DNA of 22,470 nucleotides from Phoronis australis (GCA_002633005.1 NMRA01001072.1:4875-27344), one strand, 5' to 3'. Positions 1 to 10,529 are shown, numbered from the stretch's first letter. Numbers and translations are program-made. The notes: generated by a model from the letters alone, not told the origin.

Positions 1-181
1 TGTTCAGTCATATCTAATGCATTCTAAGACTATTCAGTCATAATTCAGTCACACCACCTGTGTTAGACATTTGTTCAGTCACAGGTTGGTCATGACTGAA
101 TTGGTCAGTCACTTATCAGTCACAAATCAGTCATGACTGAACGATCAGTCATGACTGACTGTGGGTAAGGGAAGTGACTGA
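1..181. repeat. Clustered TCAGTCA/TGACTGA heptamer array (truncated at window start)
   Basis: TCAGTCA occurs at 4, 34, 45, 75, 105, 116, 127 and 145. Its reverse complement TGACTGA occurs at 93, 134, 152 and 175. Spacings between successive forward copies are 30, 11, 30, 30, 11, 11 and 18 bp, so most sit about one or three helical turns apart. Two copies form the 14-bp palindrome TCAGTCATGACTGA (127-140 and 145-158), inside an 18-bp tandem duplication. The sequence between heptamers is not conserved, so this is not an ordinary minisatellite. It may be a degenerate satellite or a cluster of binding sites. The heptamer is one base away from the AP-1 site TGACTCA. The array probably continues left of the window. 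Confidence 0.75.
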
Positions 182-274
182 CTAGTAAATGAAAGCAAAC
201 GACGACGTAACTTAACACAACCGAGGTAGAACAATGACTCGGTAGCTCTCACAGTCAGACTTTATGAAAACAAA

Positions 275-314
275 TTGGCGCGAAATGCTTGCCTCCTAAA
301 ACGTCACTTCCGGA
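275..314. promoter_or_regulatory. Promoter-like E2F / CRE-half / ETS cluster
   Basis: TTGGCGCGAAA at 275-285 fits the E2F consensus. ACGTCA at 301-306 is a CRE half-site. It overlaps ACTTCCGG (306-313), an ETS/GABP consensus core. These motifs within 40 bp are typical of TATA-less housekeeping promoters in animals. No convincing first exon was found on either side. The nearest plus-strand ATG (368) opens only 13 codons. The motif matches are seen directly; promoter function is inferred. Confidence 0.35.
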
Positions 315-2470
315 GTATCGGACGAGTAATTAACAAAATTACGAAAAGCTGTAATTAAGTGGAAAATATGTCTACGATAACCAACCAACCTTATTTTAGC
401 TCAAAATGACATGAAAAAGGGTTGCCTTCGCCTTTAAGAGTATTTTGCGGTGTAATCGGCCCTAACATTGTCAAACAAAGGTTCATCTGCGATTAAGCGA
501 TTCAGGAATCCGGCCATGGGTACTTCTTCTGGTAGGCGTAGTATAAAGAAATTAAAACGTAATACATTATGTTTAAAATTATCCACATGGTCAACCACCA
601 CCTGAGCTCTACTGCGACACCAGGTTAACGAGATTAGTGTCACCTTGTTTACTGCCACTTAACTGTTTTTGTTCCAACCGCACACGTGTCATGACATTAG
701 TTATGCCTGCAGCACCTCGTGATGGTGTATGATTATAGCAAAGCAAATCATTAAATTTCTTCATAAGTTATGATTCTCCATACCTGACAAGGTTAAAAGA
801 ATTTCATTTCAAAAAGTCAAGAGTGTTATCAAAATGCAAAGATCAACACAGAGTAACAATGGAATTCTTCGTGAACTAATAGACAGATTACTTAACTAAT
901 TAGTAAACTAAGTAATTTGTATCGTCAATCAATTTATGGTTGAATGACAACAAAACAACAAAAGAAATACCATATTTTGTATATGTGATTAAATCGGCAT
1001 TAGATAGTCTCAGTGATTCTAAGGAGCTCTACTGGATAAATAAAAACGAATTTTAAGAACATGAAATGTGTTATTGTAGTCACGTGGTCTGGTATTAATG
1101 CGCATTAAATCTTATGGAGACTTACATGACTTTGCTTTTCCCTCAGTTAAGTTGCTTGCACTATTCCAGCTACTTCTGAAGTACGGGCAATTAGTCTTGC
1201 AGTACGGGAAAGTCGTCTTGAAGTCCGACCAGTTGTTGATTCCTACGTTGTATTTTTAATAGGCCTAATGCTGTTATCAGGGTTCGAATTTGAAGCAAGA
1301 TAAAAATCTCCTTAGTTTAGCCAATGTGCTTGTATAGTAGGCTTTAATGAAAAGCTCACAAATTCTTGTTGCCATTTATTCAAGCCAATGTAGAGATTCT
1401 TGGTTTTGCTTTATTTTTAAAACGCAGAAGCACCAACATGCTTGTGAGATTTAAATTTGAATACTAACCGTGGTTGCGCAGGTTGAATCTCCAAATAGCA
1501 ATAATAAGGTGACATGACTGGGCTTTGCTCCACCCGCTGGTTGGAAATACAACTAGCGCTGCTCATTATGTAAAGTTTCTGCATTGCCATCATGCTAACC
1601 TCGTAAACAAATTAAAGTTGATAAAAAACAATGGGAATTGAAGTTTATTGCAGTTGCCAACAATTTCATAACCTCACCTTTTCGTTTCTTAGTTATAGAT
1701 TGTCATACAACTTGAAATGAATGTATATCATTCAGTTATGCTGAAGTCTAACTGCACTTTGCTTTAGCCTTTGATTAGATTATAAATGTAGGTAACGTGA
1801 CATGTTTATAATTTGTACTCATGTCATGTAGAATAGATTTGTTTTGCAGGCCAAAGTGAACCCAGGGTTAAAACACCATCCAAAAATCATCATGTAAAAA
1901 TTGAATAACACGTAGCTTGGTATAAATTTCTCCATTGAAGAATACCCGATGAGAGAGTTTAATCTCAACAGTACAGGGGATTACAGCTAAACGTGAATTA
2001 TCAAAAGAAAGCTCTTGATGTATTTGGACATAAAGGATTAATTTCCAATATCACCAGGTTTCAAATAGGGGCACTCATAATCTCAGTTCAGTCGTGTTTG
2101 CCATAACTTCAAGAATTTGCATGGTGAAATGATATTGTTTATTGGGTGAACGTTAATTTGGCAAGTATTGAACAATGAGTTGGCTGATAAATTAGACGAT
2201 TGAACTGCAAAATTTGCATTTTTGATTAACTTAGATGCCGGTCACCATAGTCACATGCTGCTGTGAATACATCCGCACTTAGGCCGAGCAACCGCGAAAG
2301 GTTTGCAGACATTTTGACCGCTGTCACCTTCACTCATACATGTTTGTATTATTGATAAATATTACAAAAAGGGTTTTTAAACAAAGAGTTGATTCAACGC
2401 CAGACACACAGACTTTCCAATGGCCACTCGCCAGGGACATATATTTCCTGGTTCATGAACTCTGGTCACC
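315..2470. other. Non-coding stretch, no gene recognised
   Basis: No reading frame here has recognisable protein similarity or a supported start with splice sites. The longest open stretch (minus strand, 434-658) begins at GTG rather than ATG. The only internal structure noticed is a short tandem repeat at 1178-1230. Composition is AT-rich, like intergenic or intronic sequence. Confidence 0.6.
1178..1230 (+). repeat. 21-bp tandem repeat, about 2.5 copies
   Basis: Units begin at 1178, 1199 and 1220 and share the core AGTACGGG, a variable middle, and a final GTCTT. The third unit is partial and diverged (AGTCCGACC). This is a small degenerate minisatellite. Confidence 0.6.
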
Positions 2471-2490
2471 AGTTACATATCGCGCCATCC

Positions 2491-2689
2491 GTGCGACGTC
2501 AGTAGCTGTAGAATATAGGTCAAGTACTTGACCTCGATTCTCCCTATCGCAACCCGCCATTTGTTGATAGCGTCGATAACCTACTTAGCAATGACTCAGG
2601 GAAATTTCTGGTAAAATCCACCAGTGTATTTTTATACGCGTGACAGTCACTGGGTGTAGAACAACTGATTCTGAGGACCAGACTTAGAT
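2491..2689 (+). promoter_or_regulatory. Putative promoter and 5'UTR of the two-exon gene start
   Basis: This is the segment directly upstream of the coding start at 2690. It contains a CRE-like GACGTCA (2495-2501), the perfect palindrome AGGTCAAGTACTTGACCT (2517-2534), a YY1-like CCGCCATTTG (2554-2563) and a consensus AP-1 site TGACTCA (2592-2598). An in-frame TGA at 2672-2674 closes the frame 15 bases before the ATG. TTTATA at 2631 is not at a persuasive TATA position. The transcription start cannot be placed from sequence alone. The density of consensus sites supports regulatory sequence but does not prove it. Confidence 0.4.
2517..2534. promoter_or_regulatory. Perfect 18-bp palindrome: inverted AGGTCA half-sites, 6-bp spacer
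   Basis: AGGTCAAGTACTTGACCT is fully self-complementary. It reads as AGGTCA, AGTACT, TGACCT, which is the nuclear-receptor half-site in inverted arrangement with a 6-bp spacer. It lies 156 bases upstream of the ATG at 2690. Binding by a nuclear receptor is an inference from the half-site sequence. The spacer differs from the 0, 1 or 3 bp usual for inverted receptor elements. Confidence 0.5.
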
Positions 2690-2746
2690 ATGGCTACTAA
2701 CAAGAAATTGGGAAGTTTACTTGTCAGCGAGGCAGAACTGAAAACG
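2690..2746 (+). CDS. Exon 1 of a probable ankyrin-repeat-type protein gene (5' end)
   Basis: The ATG sits in a strong initiation context (G at -3, G at +4) with an in-frame TGA 15 bases upstream. It reads 19 codons, MATNKKLGSLLVSEAELKT, and runs into a donor of the form ACG|GTAAGA. The exon ends in phase 0. The next compatible coding exon is 13671-13766, which also starts in phase 0. Across the junction the peptide continues as one charged helix (AELKT then IERAIEHDD). No signal peptide or membrane segment is visible. The intron between them would be about 10.9 kb and hosts the hAT-like element and several repeats. The gene is not identified. The exon is short, so the call rests on start context, the donor and phase agreement with exon 2. 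It could instead be a chance combination. Confidence 0.55.
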
Positions 2747-4154
2747 GTAAGAGTTTAAATTGTACATTAACACTGCCATAAGGCACAAAACATTTTGTCT
2801 CTCAATCTGTTTGGGCCCTCGTCCGTCGCTTGATGGTTTTTGCTGAATATATGTTTATCGAAGTTTGATTATTTAACGGTCTGCATTGTGTACCTATTAT
2901 ATGCAAATTAGTGGTTTCTGAACTGATGGGAGTAATATTACGTTACAAACCTTCTGAGATCCAGACGCATATCACTTTATTTCATGAGAATAATAATATT
3001 CGTTGACAAAAAGAAATTGTCAATTAGACCCTCTCGTACGGCTTTCGTAACGGCTTCACACTAAGAATTTCCAACGTCACAGTTCAGCAGGGATGGAGAA
3101 AACCACGATATATTGAAAATTGTGTATGCCTGCCTGTCTGCAAGTATGGATTCATGCTTCCTTTTAGACAGTGAACATTATCTACGCTTATGCATAGTAG
3201 TCAGTGGCTGTAGCACCGACTGAAAAAGCGTCCATTGTTGTCAGGCCAAGCACCCATACCACCCTGTTCCTCTACTACCTAAAAGTCTTCCCCGGTCCTA
3301 TTCAGATACACTCATTTCCTATAGTGATCACTGGAATTTTTTCTTTTCTCCCATTTTTGCAAAATTTCTATTTGGATGCCAACGCTTGGGTGTTTAATTG
3401 GTGTGGTGAGTTATAAGAGTGGCAACTAGGGGAAATGTAGTCCCGGACTATTCATCCCTCTAAATCATCTCTTAAACATACTGTCAGGCTGAAGATGTCC
3501 TTGCATTTTAAAAACGTACGAGAGTAAGAAATATTTAAGCATGGGTGTATGCCACAATAGTGGAACCTAAACTTCTAAAATCTAGTGCCTATAATCTGGT
3601 ATGCTGTAAACAAGACCACACTGACTAGGTCAACTTTTTCAAATACCTGTAGCTCTGTCACTGAACACCTTTTGTTAACCCCAGCAAGCCAAGAAAAACA
3701 CAGTGAGGCTTATTCGTGGGTATAAAGATCGGTGGCAGGGTGATATCTCAACTCTTTTCTTTTACAATAAGTAAGGCCTAGGGCAGTGTGGGCAGAATGG
3801 TATCTCTTGGACACTGGGATAAAGGCACTGTGTTCACCTTATGAACAGTTAATTAGTTGCACAAACGACATGTCAGGTTTGTGATTAAATACCAAGAATC
3901 TACTGAGAGTTAGTTAACTAACAAAATCTATTCAGAGTTAAAATAAACATAGCACATCATAATGTGCATACCTGTCTGTCATTCTTTGAAAATAGGCACA
4001 TCTTAAAATGTAGTGATGCGTACACTACACAAACGCTAATATCTTATTCAAAACAAATAAATTTGTGATAAACACTGGTTTAACATAACATTTCTTTGAC
4101 GAATGTTGCTCAGTTACCAAGTAATATTTTAATTTCATGGTTTTTGTAAACATG

Positions 4155-4225
4155 GGGGCATGTACACCACAAAAAGGGGCACGTACTGTACACTATAAAA
4201 AGGGGTATGTACACGGTACACTACA
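4155..4225 (+). repeat. Short tandem repeat, GGGGCATGTACACYACAAAAA-type unit
   Basis: There are three imperfect units starting at 4155, 4176 and 4202. Each begins GGGG(C/T)A(T/C)GTAC and contains GTACACTA- or TACACCAC-like sequence. The first two end in a run of A. Unit lengths are 21 to 26 bp. The related string GTACACTACA occurs just upstream near 4020. Confidence 0.55.
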
Positions 4226-4903
4226 TCACTGTTTCTGCATCATATGGTAACATAATGTTGTAGGGGCATTTACTTTTCTTTGATGATAATAAGCTCCATG
4301 TTGTTATTTAAAATGCAATAATTTCATTTGCAATCATCGTTTTTGTTATTGAATTCAACTTGGGGATACAGTGTATCTTCCCTACATTTTGTTAGACTTC
4401 TCAACATAGCAGAACCTAGTCGATATCCAAGTTTTAAATGGTTTGTTTAGATATTGAATAATTTGCTGTGTTGCCTAATCTAACATATTCTGCAGTTCTC
4501 TATAACATTCTTTACAGTAAATGAGGATTAGAAATACAGAATTTACAATTTCCTGACTAGTGCCTGTTTTAAGATGAACCCCACCATATCTCAATGATTG
4601 AACATAACTTGATCTAAGTGATTCTGAATGTGAATCGAGTTATTTCCAGTCCTGTCAAAACAAATGCATTCTTTATTTTCCACTGTTGACAGTTGAAAAT
4701 TTAACTTTTTGAAATGGCCACTCGTAACGCTAAATATGCATGAAATTCACTGACAAAAACATGCATAAGTTTCCCCAACACAGTCCAAGTTTGATGATTA
4801 TTTTTAACTTGCTCAACTAAATAACCCTTTGCATTTGAGATTCAGTTGACATTCGTAACAGAGTCGACTCTCGAATATGGACCTTGATTGTGATTTACCG
4901 GAT

Positions 4904-5420
4904 AGTGTGTTTCGTGTCAGTTTCATTCGGCATACCCTGTAGCTGGCATGAAAACAAAATTTCCCTCTGTCACGCGTATTCACTAGCTAAATAGTCCGTG
5001 ACGCAGTACGGATTACATCGTTACAATTTTCGTATTACAGACTAATGGAACACCGTTTGTTATTTTTGCTTCATGCGATGCACACAGTTGAGAATACACC
5101 TTTTGCAATTGCCGATTTCTAATAAAAGCCCATCAAATTCTGGTGTTTTGTAGGTCTCGTCTCATCTAAAATATCCACGACGAGAACCCTTGCCAAAACC
5201 CTACTGCATTTTTCTATATAGCCTCGCAAGGCACTCTGAGAGTTTTCTTCAGCCATAGTTGTCACAAAATCAAAAATACCTTGTTCTGTCCTGGCATATA
5301 CCGCATTGCTTAAACCTTTTAAAGTTGTGGTGATGGAGACATAAATTGACATAGACAGAACTTAGATGACGAAGAGTGAGCTGGGTGTTTTGCTCTTAGT
5401 TTACCTACATATTGTTCTAC
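4904..5420 (+). repeat. Dispersed repeat, copy A (uninterrupted; paralogue of 20934-21886)
   Basis: This copy is collinear with a diverged copy at 20934-21886. A 22-bp stretch starting at 4904 is identical to one starting at 20934. Further shared blocks in the same order include CGTATTCACT, GACGAGAACCCTT, CACTGCATTTTT, TATGTAGCCTC-like, GCACTCTCAGAGTTT-like, CATATACCG, TTAAAGTTGT, GTAGACAGAAC-like and ATTGTTCTA. I estimate by eye that similarity is well below 90%, with many small gaps. Copy A lacks the roughly 300-bp insert present in copy B. It carries an open frame on the minus strand (5119-5352), but the matching strand in copy B is broken by stops, so I do not call it coding. The element class is unknown. 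Confidence 0.75.
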
Positions 5421-6235
5421 ATTTGGGAGCATTTCATGTTCACTTTCAGTTTGTAAAGAACTAAGGTCACGGGTTCTAATCAAATGTTTTGTAAATCTGA
5501 GTTTTGATGAAACGTGGTGACACGTAGGCCTATCAACGTAGGCACCGAGAATTCTTTACAGCGATTAAAAGCTTGCGGTGAATTAATATTTGGATGATGT
5601 TTATGTTGTTAGGCACTGCAGTGCACTGGAAACATTGTAACTGTTATGATACAAGGAACTAAGTGTAGTTTCAACTACAAAAAACGTTTCGAGCTAGTGA
5701 GAGAAAGCTCACAGTCCTGGCTGACGAAAAAACAACGTGGCAAATGAGATCTGGCGAGCGAAAGCTTCATCGAGAATATTGCATATGAGGCAGTCCGTTG
5801 TATATCTTGAGCGAACAGTCCGCATTTTCAAACCAGCTCCTCTAACTGTTGCCTCCTAAAATGCACCTAACTCGTTGCCCACTCTGGTTAACCCGGCACC
5901 AGCTCAACTTATTGATGGATGCTGAACTAAAAATACAAGAACCATGTATGTGTCCTGGCTGTGAATCGCATTAAATTAGATAAATGAATAACGTCAAAAA
6001 TTGTCTACCAGTGCGAACTACATGTATGTCGCTAACGTCTAGAATAAGGTCGAGTACACAGCTCAGGTACAAGATACGTCCAATGCAACGAGTCAAAATC
6101 GAATAAATTAAATGAAGACCATTCCTATATGGTAACCTGCCATTAATAAACGTTTTCATACAAAGCGCCCTCTTGGTAATAGTGTTTGTTATTATGTATC
6201 ACAATAGATTTGACAGGGCTCGACGCTATTAAAAT

Positions 6236-6322
6236 CGCCAGGTCGCATTTTGCGACCTACCCAAAATCGCAGGTCGCATTTTCAAAATCCAGCTCGCATT
6301 CGTAAATGCCAGGTCGCAAAAT
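6236..6322. repeat. Left subterminal repeats of the hAT-like element
   Basis: Octamers AGGTCGCA occur at 6240, 6271 and 6311, with the variant AGCTCGCA at 6291. The first belongs to a near-perfect hairpin, AGGTCGCATTTTGCGACCT (6240-6258). The module AGCTCGCATTCGT...AAAT..CCAGGTCGCA is repeated in the same orientation at the other end. Such arrays are usually transposase-binding sites. Confidence 0.75.
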
Positions 6323-8279
6323 TTTCCCGCCATTTTTACGCGCCAAAATAGATTTTTTAGATCATCGAGAAAATGTTTAGATTATGTTCTTACCTGCAGC
6401 GTTAAATACCCACAAGTTTCGGATCTCAAAATTGACTTCATTCATGCAGGTAGGGCCTTACTGTTCTTCACGACCGCCATTGAAAGACTCTTATCTAGAG
6501 CGCAAGGCAAGTTGCCGACGTGAAAGTTGAATCAGTGCTCTCTAACTGACTTGTGCATTCGAGTAGCTAAATTTGCGATGTGAAAAGGGAGAAAATGCCC
6601 GTTGAAAAAGTATCCGGGATTTTGTTAGATCTGACCTGCTACTGGCTGTCATCCAAGTCGTTAACGATTCAAACTAACTAACCCGGGTAATGGCGAGTTT
6701 TCTTCTCAATACCTTCCAAGTACGGGAAAAATAGGTCAGTCACAAAACGACACGCATGTCACTAGTGTTAACTTTCTTTCCGAGGTATAAAACAAAGCCA
6801 GGATTTGGTTTTTACATATTGTGAAAAGACGTTTTTAAAAACTGAAGTTGTGTAAAATGAAAGTGACACACCATATAAGCTGCGTGTCAATTTTAAACCA
6901 CGCGGTCGTTTGTAGTGCGCTATCATGGGCGCTAGCTTGAAGTGTGGGCGCTTAATTTGAAATTCTCAAAATTTAAGGGGGGACTTTTAATAGATCAGTG
7001 AGCGCTTATTATGAAACACTTTAAAGGTAGGGAGTAGGCTTGTGCGTGAGTTTAGTCGTTAACCTCAGTGTTTGCGGTAATAATTAAGATATTAAAACCC
7101 TACCATGGTAAGAAACGTTATAATAATACGATTTTGCGAGGCAAACTCCATCTAGTAGGGGTGACTTTCTGGATATCGTTACCACCTACATTGTACCCTT
7201 TTTAGCCACCCGGAATGATCTTGTTTTTAACTGCCCGCTTCAGCCGGAACAAGGTTGTTTCTATAGGAGTCTGAACATTTTACGGCGACGGTGGTTCGGG
7301 GAGCGAAAAGTTGCCGAGGGGGGGGGTGTATAAAAAGATGAATGAAAAGTTCCCTAACTTGAAGCACGATTTCGCATCTAGTGCCAGTTTAGTTGCAATA
7401 CCTGGCTACGGGCATAGAATACAGGGTTTACAGAACATAGACCTAGGGAAACATCGGAACAGGAACATGTCAGTTCTGGGTTATATCGGTCCCGGGACAT
7501 CGGGTATAACCGCTGGGAATCTGAGTTCATTTTCAAATAAACCAGAGCCAAGCCGGACGGGTATACTCTTTCATTTAGGACTGCCGCTGTTCTTTGAAAT
7601 GGTGCGCACGCGTGAGTTCACGCACTTGAATCGCTGGAGTAGGCCTACACTTTACGTTGACAACGTAACGTGTGAAAGACACTCATATTTCGCGCACGTA
7701 GCCCCAGAAACAAGTAAAGGGTTTCAGAATTTCTTAGCAACTGAAAGTAAAGACGTGGCCGTCGTTTTGCGATTAATAAGGTTGTCATTTTCACGTTGGC
7801 TGCCTTAATACGATAAAAAGGAGAAGCACATCTCACGATTGTCTGCGGGACCGCTTGCGCGCTAACGGTGCCGCAGTGCGATATCAGGGATATTGTCGTG
7901 GATATTCGGTACATGTAATAAGGACATCTTATGTGAAAAATAAACATTTTTGTCCACCACAAAGTTTGGTAAGTCGATCGCTTAAGAATTAATAGAAACA
8001 CCGTTGTTTTGTGAAGTTTTATCACGTGTTAAGCAGTGGCCCGAAACTTTCTTCGGCGAATCCGGGAATTTACAAAAGTGGCCGAAAGTGTTAGCCAATG
8101 AAACGCGTCAAAGATCGATTCTGCATATCCCATGTTCACGCGACTTGCTTACAAGTCAACGGGAGGGCTGTTCTTGGTTAGTGTTCTTTTGAACTTGGAT
8201 TTGGCAACAACCAAATAACGGTCGGATTAACAAGAGCTGCTTTGTATTTGCCAGGTATCTGTTGAGAAGTGTAAAAACT

Positions 8280-8390
8280 CAGCTCGCATTCGTTGGAAAT
8301 TCCAGGTCGCATTTTGCGACTTTATACGAGGTGACAAAAATCTCAGCTCGCATTTCCAAATTTCAGGTCGCAAATGCGACCTGCAGCTCG
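8280..8390. repeat. Right subterminal repeats of the hAT-like element
   Basis: AGCTCGCA occurs at 8281 and 8345, and AGGTCGCA at 8304 and 8365. The last forms the hairpin AGGTCGCAAATGCGACCT (8365-8382). The module at 8281-8311 is a direct-orientation repeat of the one near 6291-6318 in the left end. The ends therefore share direct subterminal modules as well as inverted termini. Confidence 0.75.
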
Positions 8391-9107
8391 TTATGTCGAG
8401 CCCTGTTTGAATGTAACAAAGATTTCTTTTGAGATACAAATCCATGCCTAATGCTGAGTGTTCAAAGCTCATGCAAGTACAGTGTAGTATTTGACTTCAC
8501 GTTTAAATGAACTTTATTCTTTCATTTTCACATTTTGTGTTTTGCTAATTTTTTTATCCATTCTGGTTTCAAGACATGGTAATTTGTAACTAATATGTTT
8601 TCGGTATACCTTTAGGCTTGTAGGATTTGAGTTTTGTAGTATTTTTATTAGAGCTACTTGGTTTACTCCATATGTGAAATATTTTTGAAAACAAGGTGAA
8701 ACTTGTTAGTTAATGATTAGTAATCAATAAATTAGTTTAGACTATAGAAAATTTGAACTAGCCTCTATATGTAGTATCTGTTATCAACTACGCCTTTTGT
8801 TTTGTTTATGTATTTGTATGTTGACGTGTGTGACGTGTGGATGCCAAAGGTCAAAAGTGTGAATTATTTATTCATTTTCACAATGGTTAACATATTGTAT
8901 ATTAGTAGTAAGCAATATTATACATGTATGCAGGGTACTCATTTTGTTGAAAGGGATTTTAAATTAATTTCTAGTCAGTGGGATTCTTGGGTCTTTTTTG
9001 AGTTGTGTCACTTCTTGTTCTAGAGAGTTTTAATGAACAATGATGTTGACTATGAAATAAAGTCAGAGAAATGAGACCCATGCAGTGAATTTGATAGATA
9101 TTGAAAT

Positions 9108-9143
9108 ATTCACTGAGAAAAAAACATTCACTGAGAAAAAATT
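9108..9143 (+). repeat. 18-bp tandem duplication
   Basis: ATTCACTGAGAAAAAA occurs at 9108 and again at 9126. It is a minor local duplication in non-coding sequence. Confidence 0.7.
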
Positions 9144-9212
9144 CCGGTGAATTTAATTAATCTTCATGGACCGGATATGCATTTCACCTTTTTACCCCGA
9201 TATAGATACCCT

Positions 9213-9267
9213 ACCCTGTAACATTATTTTTACCGCATTGTAGAAGCTGAACCCTGTAACATTATTT
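9213..9267 (+). repeat. 17-bp direct repeat, 38-bp period
   Basis: ACCCTGTAACATTATTT occurs exactly at 9213-9229 and 9251-9267. No associated gene or element was recognised. Confidence 0.7.
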
Positions 9268-10529
9268 CGGAATTTAATTCAGAAATAGTAGTTATTTGTG
9301 GAAAGTGGAAGTTGGTTCAAAACTATGAACTAGATTGCTGCAACTATACATACTAGATTATCCTCAGGCAAGAGTTGATATTCTCAAGGTCATGGATAAT
9401 ATTTATTGGCGACACTGAGGCAACCCAAAATTGGAAAATTGGTTTATACCCAACTTGCCTTTTTTCTTAATCACAGTAAAACCAACCTAAAATTTTCGCA
9501 GTGAACTGTGAAAAATGGATCATTCATGATTCACTGATCCAGGATTAATTTAAGTGTTTTGGGAAGAATCGTTAAAGAATCTGTATACTTTTTGCACTTA
9601 CATGTATATATAGGGAGGGAAGGACGTTGCTAATACAGGGTTTTACAAAAGTTGGAGTAAAATGGTCGCTTTGTTTTGTTAGTTAAACCATTTCAGTCTC
9701 TTTAAACTCATGCTTCTAGTATTCCTAGGGTGATGAATGTTTAGTGCTTTCTCCTTTATATCTGAAGCTGTTGTGATTTTTGGGACAGAAACACTAGGAC
9801 TCATACCAACAGTATTTTGATTAGAACTTTTTGATTTAATGTTGACCAGACTGTTAGTGTGTGCTCAGGTTTTCTTGGTCCCGTGGCTCTGTTATTGCAA
9901 TGGGAAGAAAATGTTATACAAGAAGAAGTGTGGATTAAAATGTCCATCTTTTGACTTTTGTCCCGTTGAAAATATTTCAACAGAGCAAAAACATCTCCCA
10001 CTAACATTACCCGTATTATAAGAGGGGTGGTTCAATGTAATATGCATTGCAGTGTTTTTTCTAGTGTACGAACTATTTTCCCTTGAGAGCTTAGCGTCCT
10101 AATTAATAGAGACAAAATCGGGCGTACGATTTATTAATATGAACGTCACATGTTCGAATTATTTGAGATGAAGATTGACGATCACAATGACTGCAACAGC
10201 GGTCTCCGAAAAGGTGATTTGGTATTGTGAATTATGTTAGAACAAGTAAAAAATTATTTTCTCAGGTGATGGATTTACTTCGAAATATTATTTTTGAACT
10301 CTTAGTCACTTTACTTTCTTCCCATGTTCGCAAACTTCAGCAACCACGCCACCTTCGGTAACTCCGTCCAAAATATTACATATAATCAGAATATAGGCCC
10401 TTAGGAAGGTAAAAATTATTGGGGGGGGGACGCAAACCATTTCGACTTTGTCAAACGACCCCCCCATTGCCACCGTGCTCACAATACCATCATATTTTAC
10501 CGAATCTCGCACGTCCTCCCTGTGTGCGA

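Larger units (their letters stand above)
6209..8410. mobile_element. hAT-like non-autonomous DNA transposon with 5-bp target duplication
   Basis: The termini are CAGGGCTCGAC (6214-6224) and its exact reverse complement (8395-8405). Beyond these 11 bp the inverted similarity continues imperfectly to about 45 bp and includes the hairpin AGGTCGCA...TGCGACCT at both ends. TTTGA lies immediately outside both ends (6209-6213 and 8406-8410), a perfect 5-bp target site duplication. CAGGG termini are characteristic of the hAT superfamily. The usual hAT duplication is 8 bp, but 5-bp hAT groups (hAT5 in repeat-classification usage) are known. The 2,192-bp interior shows no recognisable hAT transposase, BED finger or dimerisation domain. 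The longest ATG-started frame (7338-7808, 156 codons) resembles nothing I know. I therefore call it non-autonomous and cannot name the family. Confidence 0.8.

Noticed and set aside
1-181. CRISPR-like array
   Set aside because: The repeat is only 7 bp, occurs in both orientations, has irregular spacers, and the genome is clearly eukaryotic.
434-658. Minus-strand 74-codon frame, and an overlapping 28-codon frame with a membrane-like segment ending YYAYQKKYPWPDS
   Set aside because: The longer frame starts at GTG with no splice support. The shorter has no poly(A) signal, no recognised family and a stop just upstream. Chance cannot be excluded.
1852-1896. Exon-like segment after TTGTTTTGCAG with donor GTAAAA
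   Set aside because: Only 45 bp, upstream of the first coding exon, with no protein similarity or partner exon.
7645-8025. Minus-strand 126-codon frame in the transposon interior
   Set aside because: No hAT transposase or other domain. It overlaps another open frame on the opposite strand and is within chance length.
8046-8056. ACTTTCTTCG matching the LINE 3' flank
   Set aside because: It lies inside the hAT-like element, more than 6 kb before the LINE, so it cannot be the LINE's 5' target duplication.
10266-10357. Exon-like segment with TTTTCTCAG acceptor and GGTAACT donor
   Set aside because: It is 92 bp, so it would break the phase-0 join of exons 1 and 2. Its peptide shows no ankyrin pattern.
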